43,500 nt of DNA from Neocallimastix lanati (nom. inval.) (GCA_016946835.1 JACVTC010000049.1:1-43500), one strand, 5' to 3'. Positions 30,647 through 43,274 are shown, counted from the first letter of the stretch. Notes: a model not told the origin generated them from the letters alone. Program-made: numbers and translations.

Positions 30647-33600
30647 TTAATAATATTAATAATAATAAAAATAATAATAATAATTATAATATTTATAATG
30701 ATAATGATATTAATAATAATGCTTATAATAGTAATAATAATAATGATATTATAAGTAGTAACAATAATAGTAACAAGTATAATGATAACGACAATATTAA
30801 TAATAGTAGTCACAATTATATCAACAATGTTAACAATAATAATTTTAGTAGTACAAATTTATTAAATACCGAAAATATTAATTTATCACCTGATAGGGAT
30901 ACAAATTTGTCTACCAGTAATGCGCCACAAAACAGTTACTCTAACAATAATAATATTAATAATTTTAATAATCCAAATATGATAATAGATAGTACGAATA
31001 ACAATACCAATAACCAAAGTAATAAAGGTTCCAATGTCAATAAGAAATGTCCACGCAATTTACGTCTAATGAATAATGTGGAACCTTATGATATTATTAA
31101 GGATATTGCTAACTTAAAATGCAATATATCTTTATCACAATTGGTAAATGGTAGTCCTAGATATAGGGCTGACCTAATTAAGGGGCTAAAATTAGAAAAG
31201 AATACCAATATTGTAAGTGCCCTTAATAACTTAGATGTTCAAATGACTATGGTTAATAATGTTGACCATGATTATATTAGTAAAAGTAGGGAAGTAAGGA
31301 AAGATGATATTGCTATTGTTCCAGCCACGGTGGATGATGTCACGTGTCGACTACTTGTAGACTCGGGTAGTAACCTTAATATTGTTTCCTCCAGATTCTT
31401 TAATTCTCTACCTGGAGAATATATTTCAGCCGGTATCAGTAGAGGTAGAATATTACAAGCTCTCTCTACAGGAGAACCCTCTCAAGGTCAATTAGTATTC
31501 TTACCCGTAAAAATAGGATTTTTGGAATTCGAAACCGCCTTTAGAATTATAGAAAACGATGATGCCTATTTTGATATTTTAGTTGGTTACTATACGCAAG
31601 CCCAATACAACTTCTTTGTTATACCTCCATTAAAAGCTTTATTTTTCATTAATGAAGACTCTTCTTGTCAATACGTGTGTGATACTATTTCTGATTTAGA
31701 CTCAGAAAAGATTGCTTGTTTTGTAAAAAAAATTGATGATGTAAATGAAAATAATAATTTACACTGCTACGCCACAAAAGTTAAGGATAAGATGACCCCA
31801 AGTGAATTTATTCATAGCGACCGTATGTTAGATCACGTGGATGGAAAATATGTAGATTTAATCACATCTATTTTAGAAGACCATATAGTTATTATTGCTA
31901 CCTCAACTAATGATTTGACCCCTTCTAGCTTGGGACCCCATCATATTAAAATTAAGGAGGGTGTTGCCCCTATTAAGCTACGATATTATCGTACTAATAA
32001 TGTCAAATCAGCTATTATTAAAGACCATATTAAGGACATGATTAATAAAAGAATAATAATACCTTCATCTTCTGAATGGTCATTTCCAGTAGTATTAGTC
32101 CCCAAAAACAATTCTAATGATTGGCGTTTTTGTGTGGACTATAGAAAACTTAATGATATTACAGTTCCGGATTCTTATTCCCTGCCTTATATTGACGAAA
32201 TATTTGATAACCTTGGAGGAGCGGAAATTTTTTCTACTTTGGATCTATTTTCTGGTTATCATCAAATTTTATTGGATGATGACAGTGTGGATAAAACCTG
32301 TTTCACCACTAAATATGGCAATTTTGTATTCAAGGTAATGCCATTTGGTCTGTGTAACGCTCCTGCTACGTTCCAAAGGGAAATGAATAAAATTTTATTT
32401 GACTTAATAGGCGTTTGTGTATATGTTTTTATAGATGATGTATTAATTTTTTCTAAAACTCCTGAAGAACACGTGAAACATTTAATTTTAGTTCTGGATA
32501 TTTTCGAAAAATTTAATTTAAAAATTAACATTGAAAAATGTCAATTTATGAGGGAGGAGGTACATGTGTTAGGTCACGTGATATCTAAGGAAGGACTTAA
32601 AACCGATGATAAAAAGGTTATGGCAATAAAAAATTGGGTAATTCCTAATAATGTTTCAGAACTTAAGTCGTTTTTAGGTGCAATTGGTTACTATCGTAAA
32701 TTCATAAATCAATTTGCACAAGTTGCTGCACCACTTACTAAATTACTACGTAAAGGTATAACTTTTAATATTAGCAAAGAAGAAACTACTAGTTTTAATA
32801 AATTGAAAGAGTGTTTAATTAAAGCCCCAATATTAATGTTTCCAGACTATACTAAACAATTCTTTATTAGAACAGATGCATCAAAAAAAGGTTTGGGTGG
32901 CGTTCTACTACAAGTGGCTGGTGAATTAGAACGTCCAATCCACTTTGTAAGTCGTTCATTATCTAGAGCTGAGAGAAACTGTAGCATAACAGATTTGGAA
33001 GGTACAGCTGTTCATTACTGTGTTAAGCAATTCAAATTTTATATTGAAGGTAATCCTTATGAAACTATCGTATATACCGACCACAAACCTTTAGTCGGTT
33101 TATTTAATAATAAAGAACCAAACAATGCACGTCACGCTCGTTGGTGCATTGATTTAAGCATGTTAAAAGTTATCGTAAAATATGAACCAGGGAAAAAGAA
33201 TGCTTTGGCTGATTCTCTTTCAAGATTACTTCCTATTATTGAAGAAAATAATAGTAAAGTCACTATGATATATAATGTTACAAGTGGCTTGACAGAGGAA
33301 ACGTGCGCTTCAGATATGAATTGTATTAATAATTTATCGAATATTTTAGATAATAATAAACCAAAATATACAAACCTTGATTTTAGTAATATCTTAGAAA
33401 GTTTAAATATCCATTCTGGAAGCAAACCGACACGTAAAGATGTAGTATATACAATGTGGTATGAAGTCGAGAACTATCATAATAAATGTCAAAACATAAA
33501 AAATTTAAATACATTAAATTATAAAAAAATTTTTGATTCTTTGAATGATCATGTGACTCCTTTAGTATCTCATACAATTATTAATATAGATGATGATACA

Positions 33601-34797
33601 GTAATAAATTCATTAAATTTAGAAGAAAATGATGAAGAAAACACTGAATTCTTAAAGAAATTTATCAAAGATAAAATATTTGAAATTGATAATAAGAAAT
33701 ATTTCAGAGATAATGGAACTTACCGAAGAATTGTAGAAGAATATGAAGAAAGAATAAAGCTTATCTGGGAAGCCCACAAGATTGGTCATGAGGGTTTTGA
33801 CAAGACGTATCAACGATTAAAGAGACACTACTACTGGAAAGGTATGAGTAATGATGTTAAAGCAACCATTCAATTATGCTCTAAATGCCAATTATGTAAA
33901 AATAATAAATCTGTTGACGCCACAGAACGCTACGCCACTCCAGTCGAGGGTCCTTTCATACATTTAGGCATGGACATTATTGGCCCATTACCTATTACTG
34001 AAAGAAATAATCAATATATCATAGTGATAGTTGATTATTTCACTAAGTGGGTAGAAGCAGAGCCTTTGGCTACTGTCACTTCAAAAGATGTAATATATTT
34101 CTTAAGTAGAGTGTTTGCAAGACATGGCACGCCACAAGTAGTAACTACAGATAACGGTCCACAATTTAATTCAGAATTAACAAGAATATTTTTGGACTTA
34201 TATGATGTATACATTCATTTTTCAACTACATATCATCCAGAAACTAATGGTATGACGGAAAATAAAAATAGGGAAATTGGGAAATATTTACGCCTTTTAG
34301 GTCAAAAGGAAAAAGATTGGGATATAGTGTTACCATCTGCTTTATGGGCTCTAAGAACTTCCAGGAATACAGCCACCAAACATTCCAGTTTTGAGTTGGT
34401 ATATGGAAGAATTGACCAACAACCATTCGAATTAGCCACAACATTACCAACATCTAATGTACAAGCCACAAATGAAGAAAAATTATTGGAAAAATTTTGC
34501 AATCATTATAAATGGGTTTTAGAAGCAAGCCAAAATATGAAAAAAACTAATAAGAAATGGGAAGAAGAAAGGAATGAAAACTTTAGAAATAATAAACAAA
34601 ATACTATTAGGAAAAATGATCTGGTAAAAGTACAAAATTTCAGTAGATTTAAATTAGATCCATATTTTGTAGGCCCTTATAAGGTTATTGGAAAACATTT
34701 TAATGCGGTAAAACTAGCGGACCCAGATACAGGTTTAGTTCTTGAAAGACCTGTTCATCTTAAAAATGTTCAAAAATATAAGACAACTTTAGAGTAA
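30250..34797 (+). CDS. E3 Pol (PR-RT-RH-IN)
   Basis: About 1515 aa, read as Gag-Pol after a -1 slip. In order: an Asn-rich region (about 30580-31030); protease with VDSGSN (about 31360); RT with FIDDVLIFS (about 32428); RNase H with TDASKKGLGG (about 32875); integrase HHCC finger (about 33770-33895); catalytic core GMDIIGPLP, TTDNGPQF and a Glu in NGMTENKN (about 33970, 34150, 34255); and a C-terminal GPY module (about 34670). There is no chromodomain. The Pol stop precedes the polypurine tract. The protein makes and integrates the element's DNA. No internal stop or frameshift. Confidence 0.95.
30580..30740 (+). repeat. poly-AAT (Asn) microsatellite in E3 pol
   Basis: A run of aat/aac triplets coding about 50 Asn with a few others, between the frameshift site and protease. 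The reading frame is kept throughout, so the tract is tolerated as a linker. Confidence 0.9.
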
Positions 34798-34807
34798 GTT
34801 GTGTTAT

Positions 34808-34819
34808 AGGAGGGAGAAA
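34808..34819 (+). other. E3 polypurine tract
   Basis: AGGAGGGAGAAA directly before the 3' LTR, the expected plus-strand primer. Confidence 0.8.
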
Positions 34820-35321
34820 TGATATGAAATGATAATAAAATAAGAAAATGTGTAAAAATATCATAAAATAATTATAAAATATAAATGTAAATAATAATTA
34901 CGTATTAAATGAAATTAATGAATACAAAATGTAAGAAATTAATGTAAAACAAATAGATAAATAGTAAATATGAAAAATATATTAATTAGAGTTTAGGAAA
35001 TATTTTATTATAGTTCATATAGAAAAATAGTAATTTTATAACATTTATTAAGAATAGGAATTTTATTAGAGAATATTATTATAACACCTGATATTTACTC
35101 CTTAATATAATTTATATATTTCATAGTAAAAATCATATGTTATAATAATATAAAATTTATAATTAAGATAAAGTATAAATAGTACAAAAAATGTTTAATT
35201 GCTCAAGGAGCTAAATAGTTCAAAAATATATAATAAATAAATAAAAAAGTTCTTAAAAGAAAACTATACTTAAAACCTCTCTTTAAGTGTATAAAGTTAA
35301 TTTCTTAACTGAACCTTATCA
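34820..35321 (+). repeat. E3 3' LTR
   Basis: 502 bp, near-identical to 28008-28509, ending CCTTATCA and followed by the target duplication CCCC. Confidence 0.95.
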
Positions 35322-35325
35322 CCCC

Positions 35326-36241
35326 TTCATAAAATAATATGGATAATACATATTTTATATTATTTAATTACATTATTAAAACCAATCACATAAATTAATT
35401 AATTACATAAATTTAATATTTAAAATAATAAAATATAATTAATATAAAAATTATTAATATAGAATATAAGAAAATTATTAATAGTAAAGAATATAATAAT
35501 ATATTTTTATATAATAAATTATTAAAAATTTATGTCAAAGTTTTTAGATAATTTGGTCTTAACGATTAGGTCAAGATGCCAAATTATAGTAATTAATTAA
35601 TAACTTAATTTTACTCTTATTTAAAACATATTGTTATTAGTAAATTTTATAATTAAGTTTTTGTTTAAAATATAAATTTTATTTAATCTTAATAATATTT
35701 TATTACATTATTATTTTATATAATTATTACTATAATTTAAATTACAATAATCCTACAAAGGATTAATCAAAAGATTTAAACATGTATTTATATAAAATAA
35801 TTATTAAAATATTAATTATTAATATGAATATGTAATAGTATTAATATAAGTTTAATATTGATAATATAAAATAAAATAATAATATAAATATTTAATATAA
35901 ATAAAATATAAGAATCTAATATAGCTAAATATTATATTTTATAATTAAAATATAATATGTAGAAATTAATTTAAAATGACAATCACGTGTTTACATTATT
36001 TAATATATATTAAATTCAATATGTTAATAATATTTAGTAATTAGTTGGCCTAGACTAATTCCTAAATATTTTAATAAAGTTTATTTAATAATAATTATTA
36101 TATTATTATTATTTATTAATATTGAAATTAAAATAACTGAATTATCGAAATTGAAATTGAATTGAAATTCAGTTATTATCTTAACAATTTAATTAAAAAT
36201 ATCATTATTATTCTATTCTTTATCAAATTATTACAAATAAC
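35326..36241. other. AT-rich spacer between E3 and E4
   Basis: No gene. A perfect 12-bp inverted repeat AATAACTGAATT/AATTCAGTTATT (36132-36143, 36166-36177) with a 22-nt loop is the only notable structure. Confidence 0.5.
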
Positions 36242-37029
36242 TGGTATGGTTCATATAATTTTAGGAATATAATAATAATTAACACAAATAATAAAATTAC
36301 AATAAAAAAAAAAAAAAAAAATAATTTGTTTTAAAATCAATATTTATTTATTTAAATTTATAAAAGAAAAATAATAATATAATTATTTATTTAATAAAAA
36401 GAAAGTTATTGATTATATTTTATTTCACTAAAATTACATGTATTTATATTTTTTTTATCAAATTAAAATTTGTAAAGCCTAACTATTTTTTTAATAAACT
36501 AATTACTAATTATTTTTATAAATAAAACATTTAAATTGAAATTGAATTATTATTTTAGTTAATAATATTATTGTTATAAATAATAGTTATATATTATTGA
36601 ATTATTAATTATTTAATAATAGTTTAATACTAATATATATAAAATAAAAATAAAGAGATTATACAGAATATTTTATTATGGTTTAGTTAAATTTAGTAAT
36701 TAAAAATAAATTTAAATTGATAACGAAAATTTTAATAACTAATTAAATAGATTTGATTATTTTCAATATAACATAATACAAAAGAAATATAATATTAATA
36801 TTTTAAGTGGGCAAGGACAATATTCTTGGCTAAAGATTTTTAATACATTATAATGGAATCGGATCGATAATTCAAAAAGGAATTATAAGTTAATTAGTGA
36901 TTTATTAACTTAAGATTTCTATTTAGTAATATTTGAAGAATATTGGAAAGTTCCAATTATATAGAATAGAATAATCTATAAGGTTAGAATAATTTATATT
37001 ATTCTAGCACAATTAGTATTATTTGTTCA
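36242..37029 (-). repeat. E4 3' LTR
   Basis: 788 bp, from TGGTATGG to TTGTTCA on the plus strand, matching 42483-43270. Both copies are followed by TTCT, so the exact inner end could be a few bases further. Confidence 0.9.
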
Positions 37030-37043
37030 TTCTGTATTAAGAT

Positions 37044-37052
37044 GCCCCCGCT
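37044..37052 (-). other. E4 polypurine tract (probable)
   Basis: On the element strand AGCGGGGGC, about 14 nt before the LTR and like the E2 tract in its GCGGGG core. The distance to the LTR is larger than in E1-E3, so either the LTR end is misplaced or priming is from a nearby site. Confidence 0.5.
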
Positions 37053-37062
37053 AAGACTCAAG

Positions 37063-40000
37063 CTAGGTAGAAGCTGAGTTAAACTTGACAATATTTTTCA
37101 AATGAACATTACGATTCATTTGTATATTAGTAGCAGGATCAGCTAAAGTGACTGTATTGAATTGTTTCTTTACCACTTTCATAGGTCCAACAAAGTAAGG
37201 TTCTAATTTAGTTCGATTAAAGTTTCTTACTAGTACTAAATCACCTGGTTTTATTCTTTTAGCTTGATTCATACTGGTCTTTTCTTCTCTCCTAGTAGCC
37301 CAATACTTCGAAGCATTTTTGATATTAGATGCGGCCTCCATTACCCATTGGTAGTGTGATACAAATTTTTCCAGTAGAATTTCGTCAGAAGACTTATTTA
37401 TACCCTTAGTTGGTCTGGCAGCAATGTCAAAAGGTTGTTGGTCCTCCCTTCCATAAACTAATTCAAAACTTGAATGGTTGGTGATTGAGTTTTTAGTAGT
37501 TCTTAAAGCCCAAAGTGCAGATGGTAAAATTTCATCCCATTCTTTGTGTTGTTGTCCTAGTAATCGTAATAATTTTCCAATTTCTTTATTACGATTCTCA
37601 ACTTAACCATTGCTTTCAGGATGATATGGAGTGATAAATTTAACATATACATCATATAAATCAAGGAAGATTTTTGTCATATCTGATGTAAATTGTGTTC
37701 CATTATCAGTAGTGATAATTTGAGGTACACCGTGTCGAGCAAATACATTAATTAAAAATTTTATCACATCCTGAGAAGTAACATTTTCAGTGGGCTCTGC
37801 TTCAACCCATTTAGTAAAATAATCAACCACAACGATTATATATTGATTATTATTTCTGGTTTTACTTAGAGGTCCTATAATGTCCAATCCTAAGTGTGTA
37901 AATGGTCCTTCCACTTCAGTTGGTTTATCTTCCGTTGGTTCAGGGTATGGTTGAGATTTATTTAATTGACATTTTTCACATTTACCTATAATTCGCTTAA
38001 TGTCATTAACCATATTGTTCCAATAGTAGCTCTTTTTCAAACGTTGGTATGTCTTGTAATAGCCTTCGTGTCCTATACTGTGTGCTTGAAAAATTAATTG
38101 AAGTTTTTCTTTTGTATCTGTAACTAATTTTCTATAATTATTGCCATCAACAAAGTAGTCCACACCATCAATTGTCGTAAATTTTTCTTCAATAAATTCC
38201 TTAATGGTTCTTGAAAGCAGGTTTTCATCTTGTTCTTTGATTATTTGTGTTGTTAATACAACTTTTTCTTTTTCATTTTTCATTCTTGATAAAGCATCTG
38301 CGACAACATTATTCTTCCCAGCTTCATATCGTAAATCAATTCCTAACATACTGACAGTCAAACATCATCTAGTATGACGAGAATTTTGTGGTTCCTTACT
38401 TTTAAGTAATCCGATTAATGGTCTATGATCTGTATATACTATAGTTTGCTTAGGATTTCCCATAATATAAGATTTTAATTTATTAATACAGTAAATTAGA
38501 GCAGCACCTTCTAGATCCGTAATTCCATAATTCTTTTCCGATTTAGATAAACTTCTACTAATATAATGAACCGGATGCTCCTTTCCAGTTTCATCATCCT
38601 TTTGTAAAAGCACACCGCCTATTCCATCATAGGAAGCATCTGTTCTTATAATAAATTCTCTATCAAATCTAGGAAATCTTAATATTGGGGCATTGATTAA
38701 TCTTTCCTTAAGAATTTTAAAACTTTCTTCTTGTTCCTTTTTCCATTCAAACTTAATACCTTTTCTTAATAGAGTGCAGAGAGGAGCAGTAACTTTTGCA
38801 AAGTCCTTAATAAAATTTCTATAATATCCAATGGCTCCTAAAAATGATCGAAGTTCATGAATGTTAGAGGGAGCCTTCCATTCTTTAATAGCTTCAACTT
38901 TGTTTTCCAATGGACTTAAACCTTCTGAGGATACTTTATGTCCAAGTATTTCTACTTCAGTTTGCATGAAAGAACACTTTTCGATATTGATTTTTAACTT
39001 ATGTTCCTTGAATATTTCTAAGACTTGTTTAAGATGTTCTAGGTGTTCTTCTTCAGTTCTTGAGTAGATTAAAATATCATCGATAAAGTTATATACGCAT
39101 TTTCCTATTAAGGGAAATAGTATACGGTTCATTTCTCTTTGGAATGTAGCTGGAGCACCTGTTAAACCGAAGGGCATTACCTTGAATTGGTAGTTTCCGA
39201 ACTTAGTTGTAAAGGTAGTGATTTCAACACTATCATCATCCATTAATATTTGATGATAACCGGAATAAAGATCTAATGTTGAGAAGATTTTTGCTTCATC
39301 TAAGATATCAAAAATTTCCTCAATATTTGGTAAAGAATAAGAATCCTTCTTAGTTGCTTCATTTACTTTCCTATAGTCAATACACAGGCGCCATTTACCG
39401 TTCTTTTTAGGCACAAGTACTACTGGTGATGACCATTCTGAACATGAAGGTTCAATTAATCGTTTATATATGAGTTTGGTTAATTCTTCTTTTAAGATAT
39501 CTGTTTTTAATTTACTAAGTCGATAAAATTTTTGTTTAATAGGTTTAACTCCTTCCTTAAGAATAATTTTGTGTGGTGATAAATCTGAAGGTGTTAATTC
39601 TTCAGAAGAAGTTGCAATTATATCAATATATTCTTCAAGTAATTTAGTAATAGCTTCTCTATAATTTGAATTAATTGTACTTTGAAAAACTGTGTCATAT
39701 ATATATTTTATGGGTGGTAATCCTTCAATCGTTTTCAATTGTTGCTTAGCTTCTTGGTGATTCAATGCCTTGATTACACATAATAATTTTTCTTCGTCAT
39801 CATATTCATTATTAATAGGTGCAATTTCTTCAATTAAACCTTGATCATTAAATCGACAAAGACTATATCTAATTGGATGAATAAATAACTGGTTATCAAT
39901 TTGAGTTTTGAGGTTGATTAATATATCATAGAATGGATCCTCCTTGTCTATAATTCTACACGTAACAAGTAGTTCTAGTTCATTAATTTTTACGGGAACT

Positions 40001-41067
40001 TTGATTAACACATCTTCTGAGTAATCATCATTCATTGTTGCTAAACGTATTCGTCCTGCACTAACTCCTATAGGTTCATACTGATAAGGTAATTTATCTA
40101 AAAATTGCTTTGTGATAATACTTAAGTTGCTACATGAATCTATTAAAGCCTTACCACGAACTCCATCTACTATTACATCAACCATAGCAATATCATCTTC
40201 TTGTGGTTCATGATGTTTACTTTTATATGTATGATCTATATTGTTCGTTATTATTGTAGTAGCACACATATTATCCACTGCACCTGAAATTTTAGTATTA
40301 TTCTTTTCTAATTTAAGTCCTTGTGATACTTGAGACCGTATCTTTGGAGCAACGTCCAATAATTGTCCAAATGTAATATTGCAATTACTGGAGTTTAAAT
40401 CTTTGATCACGTCATAACTATCACAATCAGTTTGCATTTGTATTCTTCTTGGAATTCTAGTTGGCATAATTTCAGTTGACTTTTCTGATGATTTTTCTTG
40501 AATTAATTTATTTAAAGTTTGTTTAGAATTATTTTCTTCCTGAGAAGTTTCTTCATTAATAACATTAACATTACTATTATTATTATTATTTTCCACAGAA
40601 GTACTAGTACTAGCTCTTTCCTTATCTCTTAGCTCTTTCTCAATTCTCTTTTCTTTTTCTATTCTAGGTTGAACCATAATCGAAGGATGTAATTGAGTTG
40701 TTGGCTTTTTGACTGGTCGCGATGTTCCCCTTAATTGATTTTCTTTTTGTTTTCGTAAACCTGGAGTAACTATTGGCTTAGGATCATCTCTTAGACTACG
40801 GTGAACCCTCTTTTCTCTTTGGTCACTAGTCTCTTCATCTTTATGATTTGCCTTTCTCTTTATAACGTTTACTAAGTAATTCAATTCTTTGGAACCATCC
40901 GACTTATCATCAAAATCTTCGTAATAATCCGTAGTAGTACCTTCTTGGAAATCAGCAGTTTCTTCATAATCATCATCTTCTTTTAAGTCAACTATTTTGG
41001 GACGATGGCAGACTGAAGCAATTTTTTTGACGATGGGAGTGCTTCTACTCCCTTTTAGTGGTTTAAA
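37063..41067 (-). pseudogene. E4 Pol, interrupted by two in-frame stops
   Basis: One reading frame, entered by a -1 slip from gag and open from 41073. Protease carries DSC (about 40125) instead of DSG. RT has FIDDILIYS (about 39070), RNase H has TDASYDGIGG (about 38635), integrase has the HHCC finger (about 38090-37980), LDIIGPLS and TTDNGTQF. A TGA at about 38365 replaces a Trp conserved in E3 at the end of RNase H. A TAA at about 37603 replaces the Gln just before the catalytic Glu of integrase. The frame then runs on to 37063, with a GPY-like module (about 37180). Both stops are explained by single transitions; there is no frameshift. Loss of full-length Pol makes E4 non-autonomous. Confidence 0.92.
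41015..41067 (-). promoter_or_regulatory. E4 -1 ribosomal frameshift signal with pseudoknot
   Basis: Gag-frame codons CAT TTA AAC CAC TAA give slippery T TTA AAC at 41061-41067. After 8 nt, hairpin GGGAGT-AGAAGC-ACTCCC occupies 41035-41052. Its loop GAAGC pairs with GCTTC further downstream (plus-strand 41015-41019), forming an H-type pseudoknot. Pol is in the -1 frame and open from 41073. Confidence 0.9.
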
Positions 41068-41972
41068 TGATTTTCATAAAACTTCTTGCGGTTATTTTTC
41101 AATATAGAATTTAATTTAGGACAGTTTCGTTTGGTATGTCCTTCATTGCTACAAAACCAGCAAGTACTAATTTTCATTTCTTTCATCTTGTTAGTGATAT
41201 TTTCTATAGATACATTTTTGTGGGTTTTTGGTTTGTTAAAATCATTTGAAATGTTCTTATTAAAATTACTTTTAGAGTTAAGGAGATTGTAATGAGTCTT
41301 ATCATAATATTCAGTACTATTTTTAATAGATAAACGATCAACTTTTTCGGCTATAGCGAACGCTTTGGTAATAGAAATATGGTCTTTAAGCATAACCTTT
41401 CTCCATGCGTCAGGATTATTGGTTAAGGAATCTGCATAATCTAAAACACTAATTTTTCTTCTTCTCTTTTTATCCAATTTATGGTACAAAGATCTATAAC
41501 GGACATTAAAATCTTTAACTTTCTCGTTCTTCTTTATTTTCATGGAACGTAATTCTCGTAACAAATTGGTTTGATCTTCTTTAAGTCCATAGAAAGTCTT
41601 CAGATGATTTATGATTTCATCAAGGCTTGGGTAGGTGCTAGTAGATTCACTTTCTTCATCATCTTCTCCTTCACTATCGCTATCGAAATCAGAATCTTCA
41701 TCTTCAGTAAGGTCATTTCCATCTTCTAGTTCTTGGATAATTTCTCTTGGTTCTCCAGAAGCCGTTAATATACAAGCAGTAAAAATAGTTTCAGGATCCT
41801 TGATATGTTGGTATTTTATCCATGCCTTTAACTCGTTTGCCCAGGAATTGATGTCTAGGTTTTGTTTAGTAAGCTTTTCAAAATCTTTTAATTCTTTCTT
41901 TAATTCTCGGAAGCTAAGCTTACTTTCTGGAGTACTCTCTGTTGGAGTACTGGAAGTACTGGATGTTCTCAT
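41055..41972 (-). CDS. E4 Gag
   Basis: 305 aa. A Ser/Thr-rich N-terminus, a Gag-like domain with an acidic insert (about 82-112), then a C-terminal CCHC knuckle CWFCSNEGHTKRNC (about 271-284). It ends at a TAA inside the spacer of the frameshift signal. The start ATG (41970-41972) is the first in frame after the leader. No disruption, so Gag alone could still be made. Confidence 0.92.
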   Translation of the reverse strand: MRTSSTSSTPTESTPESKLSFRELKKELKDFEKLTKQNLDINSWANELKAWIKYQHIKDPETIFTACILTASGEPREIIQELEDGNDLTEDEDSDFDSDSEGEDDEESESTSTYPSLDEIINHLKTFYGLKEDQTNLLRELRSMKIKKNEKVKDFNVRYRSLYHKLDKKRRRKISVLDYADSLTNNPDAWRKVMLKDHISITKAFAIAEKVDRLSIKNSTEYYDKTHYNLLNSKSNFNKNISNDFNKPKTHKNVSIENITNKMKEMKISTCWFCSNEGHTKRNCPKLNSILKNNRKKFYENHLNH

Positions 41973-42457
41973 TAAATAAAATTTATTGTATCTATAGAAT
42001 GCTAAACCTCGTAATGTATAAATTGTTATAAAAAGTAAAAATAAAAAAAAAATTAAAAAAAATAAATCTTTTAACTAATAAAATTATTAATTATTTATTA
42101 TTATTAATCACTTATTAAATTATAATAATCGTGCAATCTGATAGTACACACTGTCTGACGTGCAGCTTACCTCTTGAAAGGTGTCATGCCACGCGTGTGC
42201 CACGGTTACTATTTTCAATATAAAAAATAGCAGTCCAGAGCCTACTAGCCCAATTACTATGTAGGATAAACTTAACCCGGAAATCTATGCACGAATATTA
42301 GTTTAATTTAATATTAATTAATATTTTTAACAATTAATAATAATTAGTTAAAAATATAAAAATTGTTTTCTTTTTTTAAAAAAATATTTGTTTTATTAGA
42401 AAAATTATTTATTAATATTATAATTTTATCCCCAATGTATTAATTTATTATTATATT
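41973..42457 (-). other. E4 5' leader with GC-richer island
   Basis: No gene. An island at about 42127-42296 is far richer in G and C than its surroundings and contains partial inverted repeats around CGTGGCACACGCGTGGCA. A donor-like GAG|GTAAGC is on the element strand at about 42170. It could be a packaging or structured RNA region; that is inference. Confidence 0.5.
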
Positions 42458-42474
42458 CCCCGACATCTCCACCA
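42458..42474 (-). other. E4 primer binding site
   Basis: On the element strand TGGTGGAGATGTCGGGG starts 8 nt after the 5' LTR, the same offset as in E2. It would pair with a tRNA ending CCCCGACATCTCCACCA. Confidence 0.75.
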
Positions 42475-42482
42475 ATTTTTCA

Positions 42483-43270
42483 TGGTATGGTTCATATAAT
42501 TTTAGGAATATAATAATAATTAACACAAATAATAAAATTACAATAAAAAAAAAAAAAAAAAATAATTTGTTTTAAAATCAATATTTATTTATTTAAATTT
42601 ATAAAAGAAAAATAATAATATAATTATTTATTTAATAAAAAGAAAGTTATTGATTATATTTTATTTCACTAAAATTACATGTATTTATATTTTTTTTATC
42701 AAATTAAAATTTGTAAAGCCTAACTATTTTTTTAATAAACTAATTACTAATTATTTTTATAAATAAAACATTTAAATTGAAATTGAATTATTATTTTAGT
42801 TAATAATATTATTGTTATAAATAGTAGTTATATATTATTGAATTATTAATTATTTAATAATAGTTTAATACTAATATATATAAAATAAAAATAAAGAGAT
42901 TATACAGAATATTTTATTGTGGTTTAGTTAAATTTAGTAATTAAAAATAAATTTAAATTGATAACGAAAATTTTAATAACTAATTAAATAGATTTGATTA
43001 TTTTCAATATAACATAATACAAAAGAAATATAATATTAATATTTTAAGTGGGCAAGGACAATATTCTTGGCTAAAGATTTTTAATACATTATAATGGAAT
43101 CGGATTGATAATTCAAAAAGGAATTATAAGTTAATTAGTGATTTATTAACTTAAGATTTCTATTTAGTAATATTTGAAGAATATTGGAAAGTTCCAATTA
43201 TATAGAATAGAATAATCTATAAGGTTAGAATAATTTATATTATTCTAGCACAATTAGTATTATTTGTTCA
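42483..43270 (-). repeat. E4 5' LTR
   Basis: 788 bp, matching 36242-37029 with about three transition differences (for example near 42824, 42919 and 43107). Confidence 0.92.
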
Positions 43271-43274
43271 TTCT

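Larger units (their letters stand above)
28008..35321 (+). mobile_element. E3: apparently intact Ty3/gypsy element
   Basis: A 7.3-kb plus-strand element: 5' LTR 28008-28509, primer site from 28513, gag 29312-30259, pol in the -1 frame 30250-34797, polypurine tract 34808-34819, 3' LTR 34820-35321. CCCC flanks it at 28004-28007 and 35322-35325. The 502-bp LTRs differ, by my reading, at one base. Both ORFs are unbroken and all catalytic motifs are present, so this is the best candidate in the window for a live element. Confidence 0.95.
36242..43270 (-). mobile_element. E4: Ty3/gypsy element with gag and pol (two stops in pol)
   Basis: A 7.0-kb minus-strand element: 3' LTR 36242-37029, purine tract 37044-37052, pol 37063-41067, gag 41055-41972, leader, primer site 42458-42474, 5' LTR 42483-43270. 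The 788-bp LTRs differ by about three transitions in my reading. Pol has two in-frame stops. No target duplication is evident: the flanks are AATAAC on the left and TTCT/TGTAAG on the right. Confidence 0.92.

Noticed and set aside
747-41972. Host genes between elements
   Set aside because: No ORF outside the retroelements shows a recognisable domain or credible composition.
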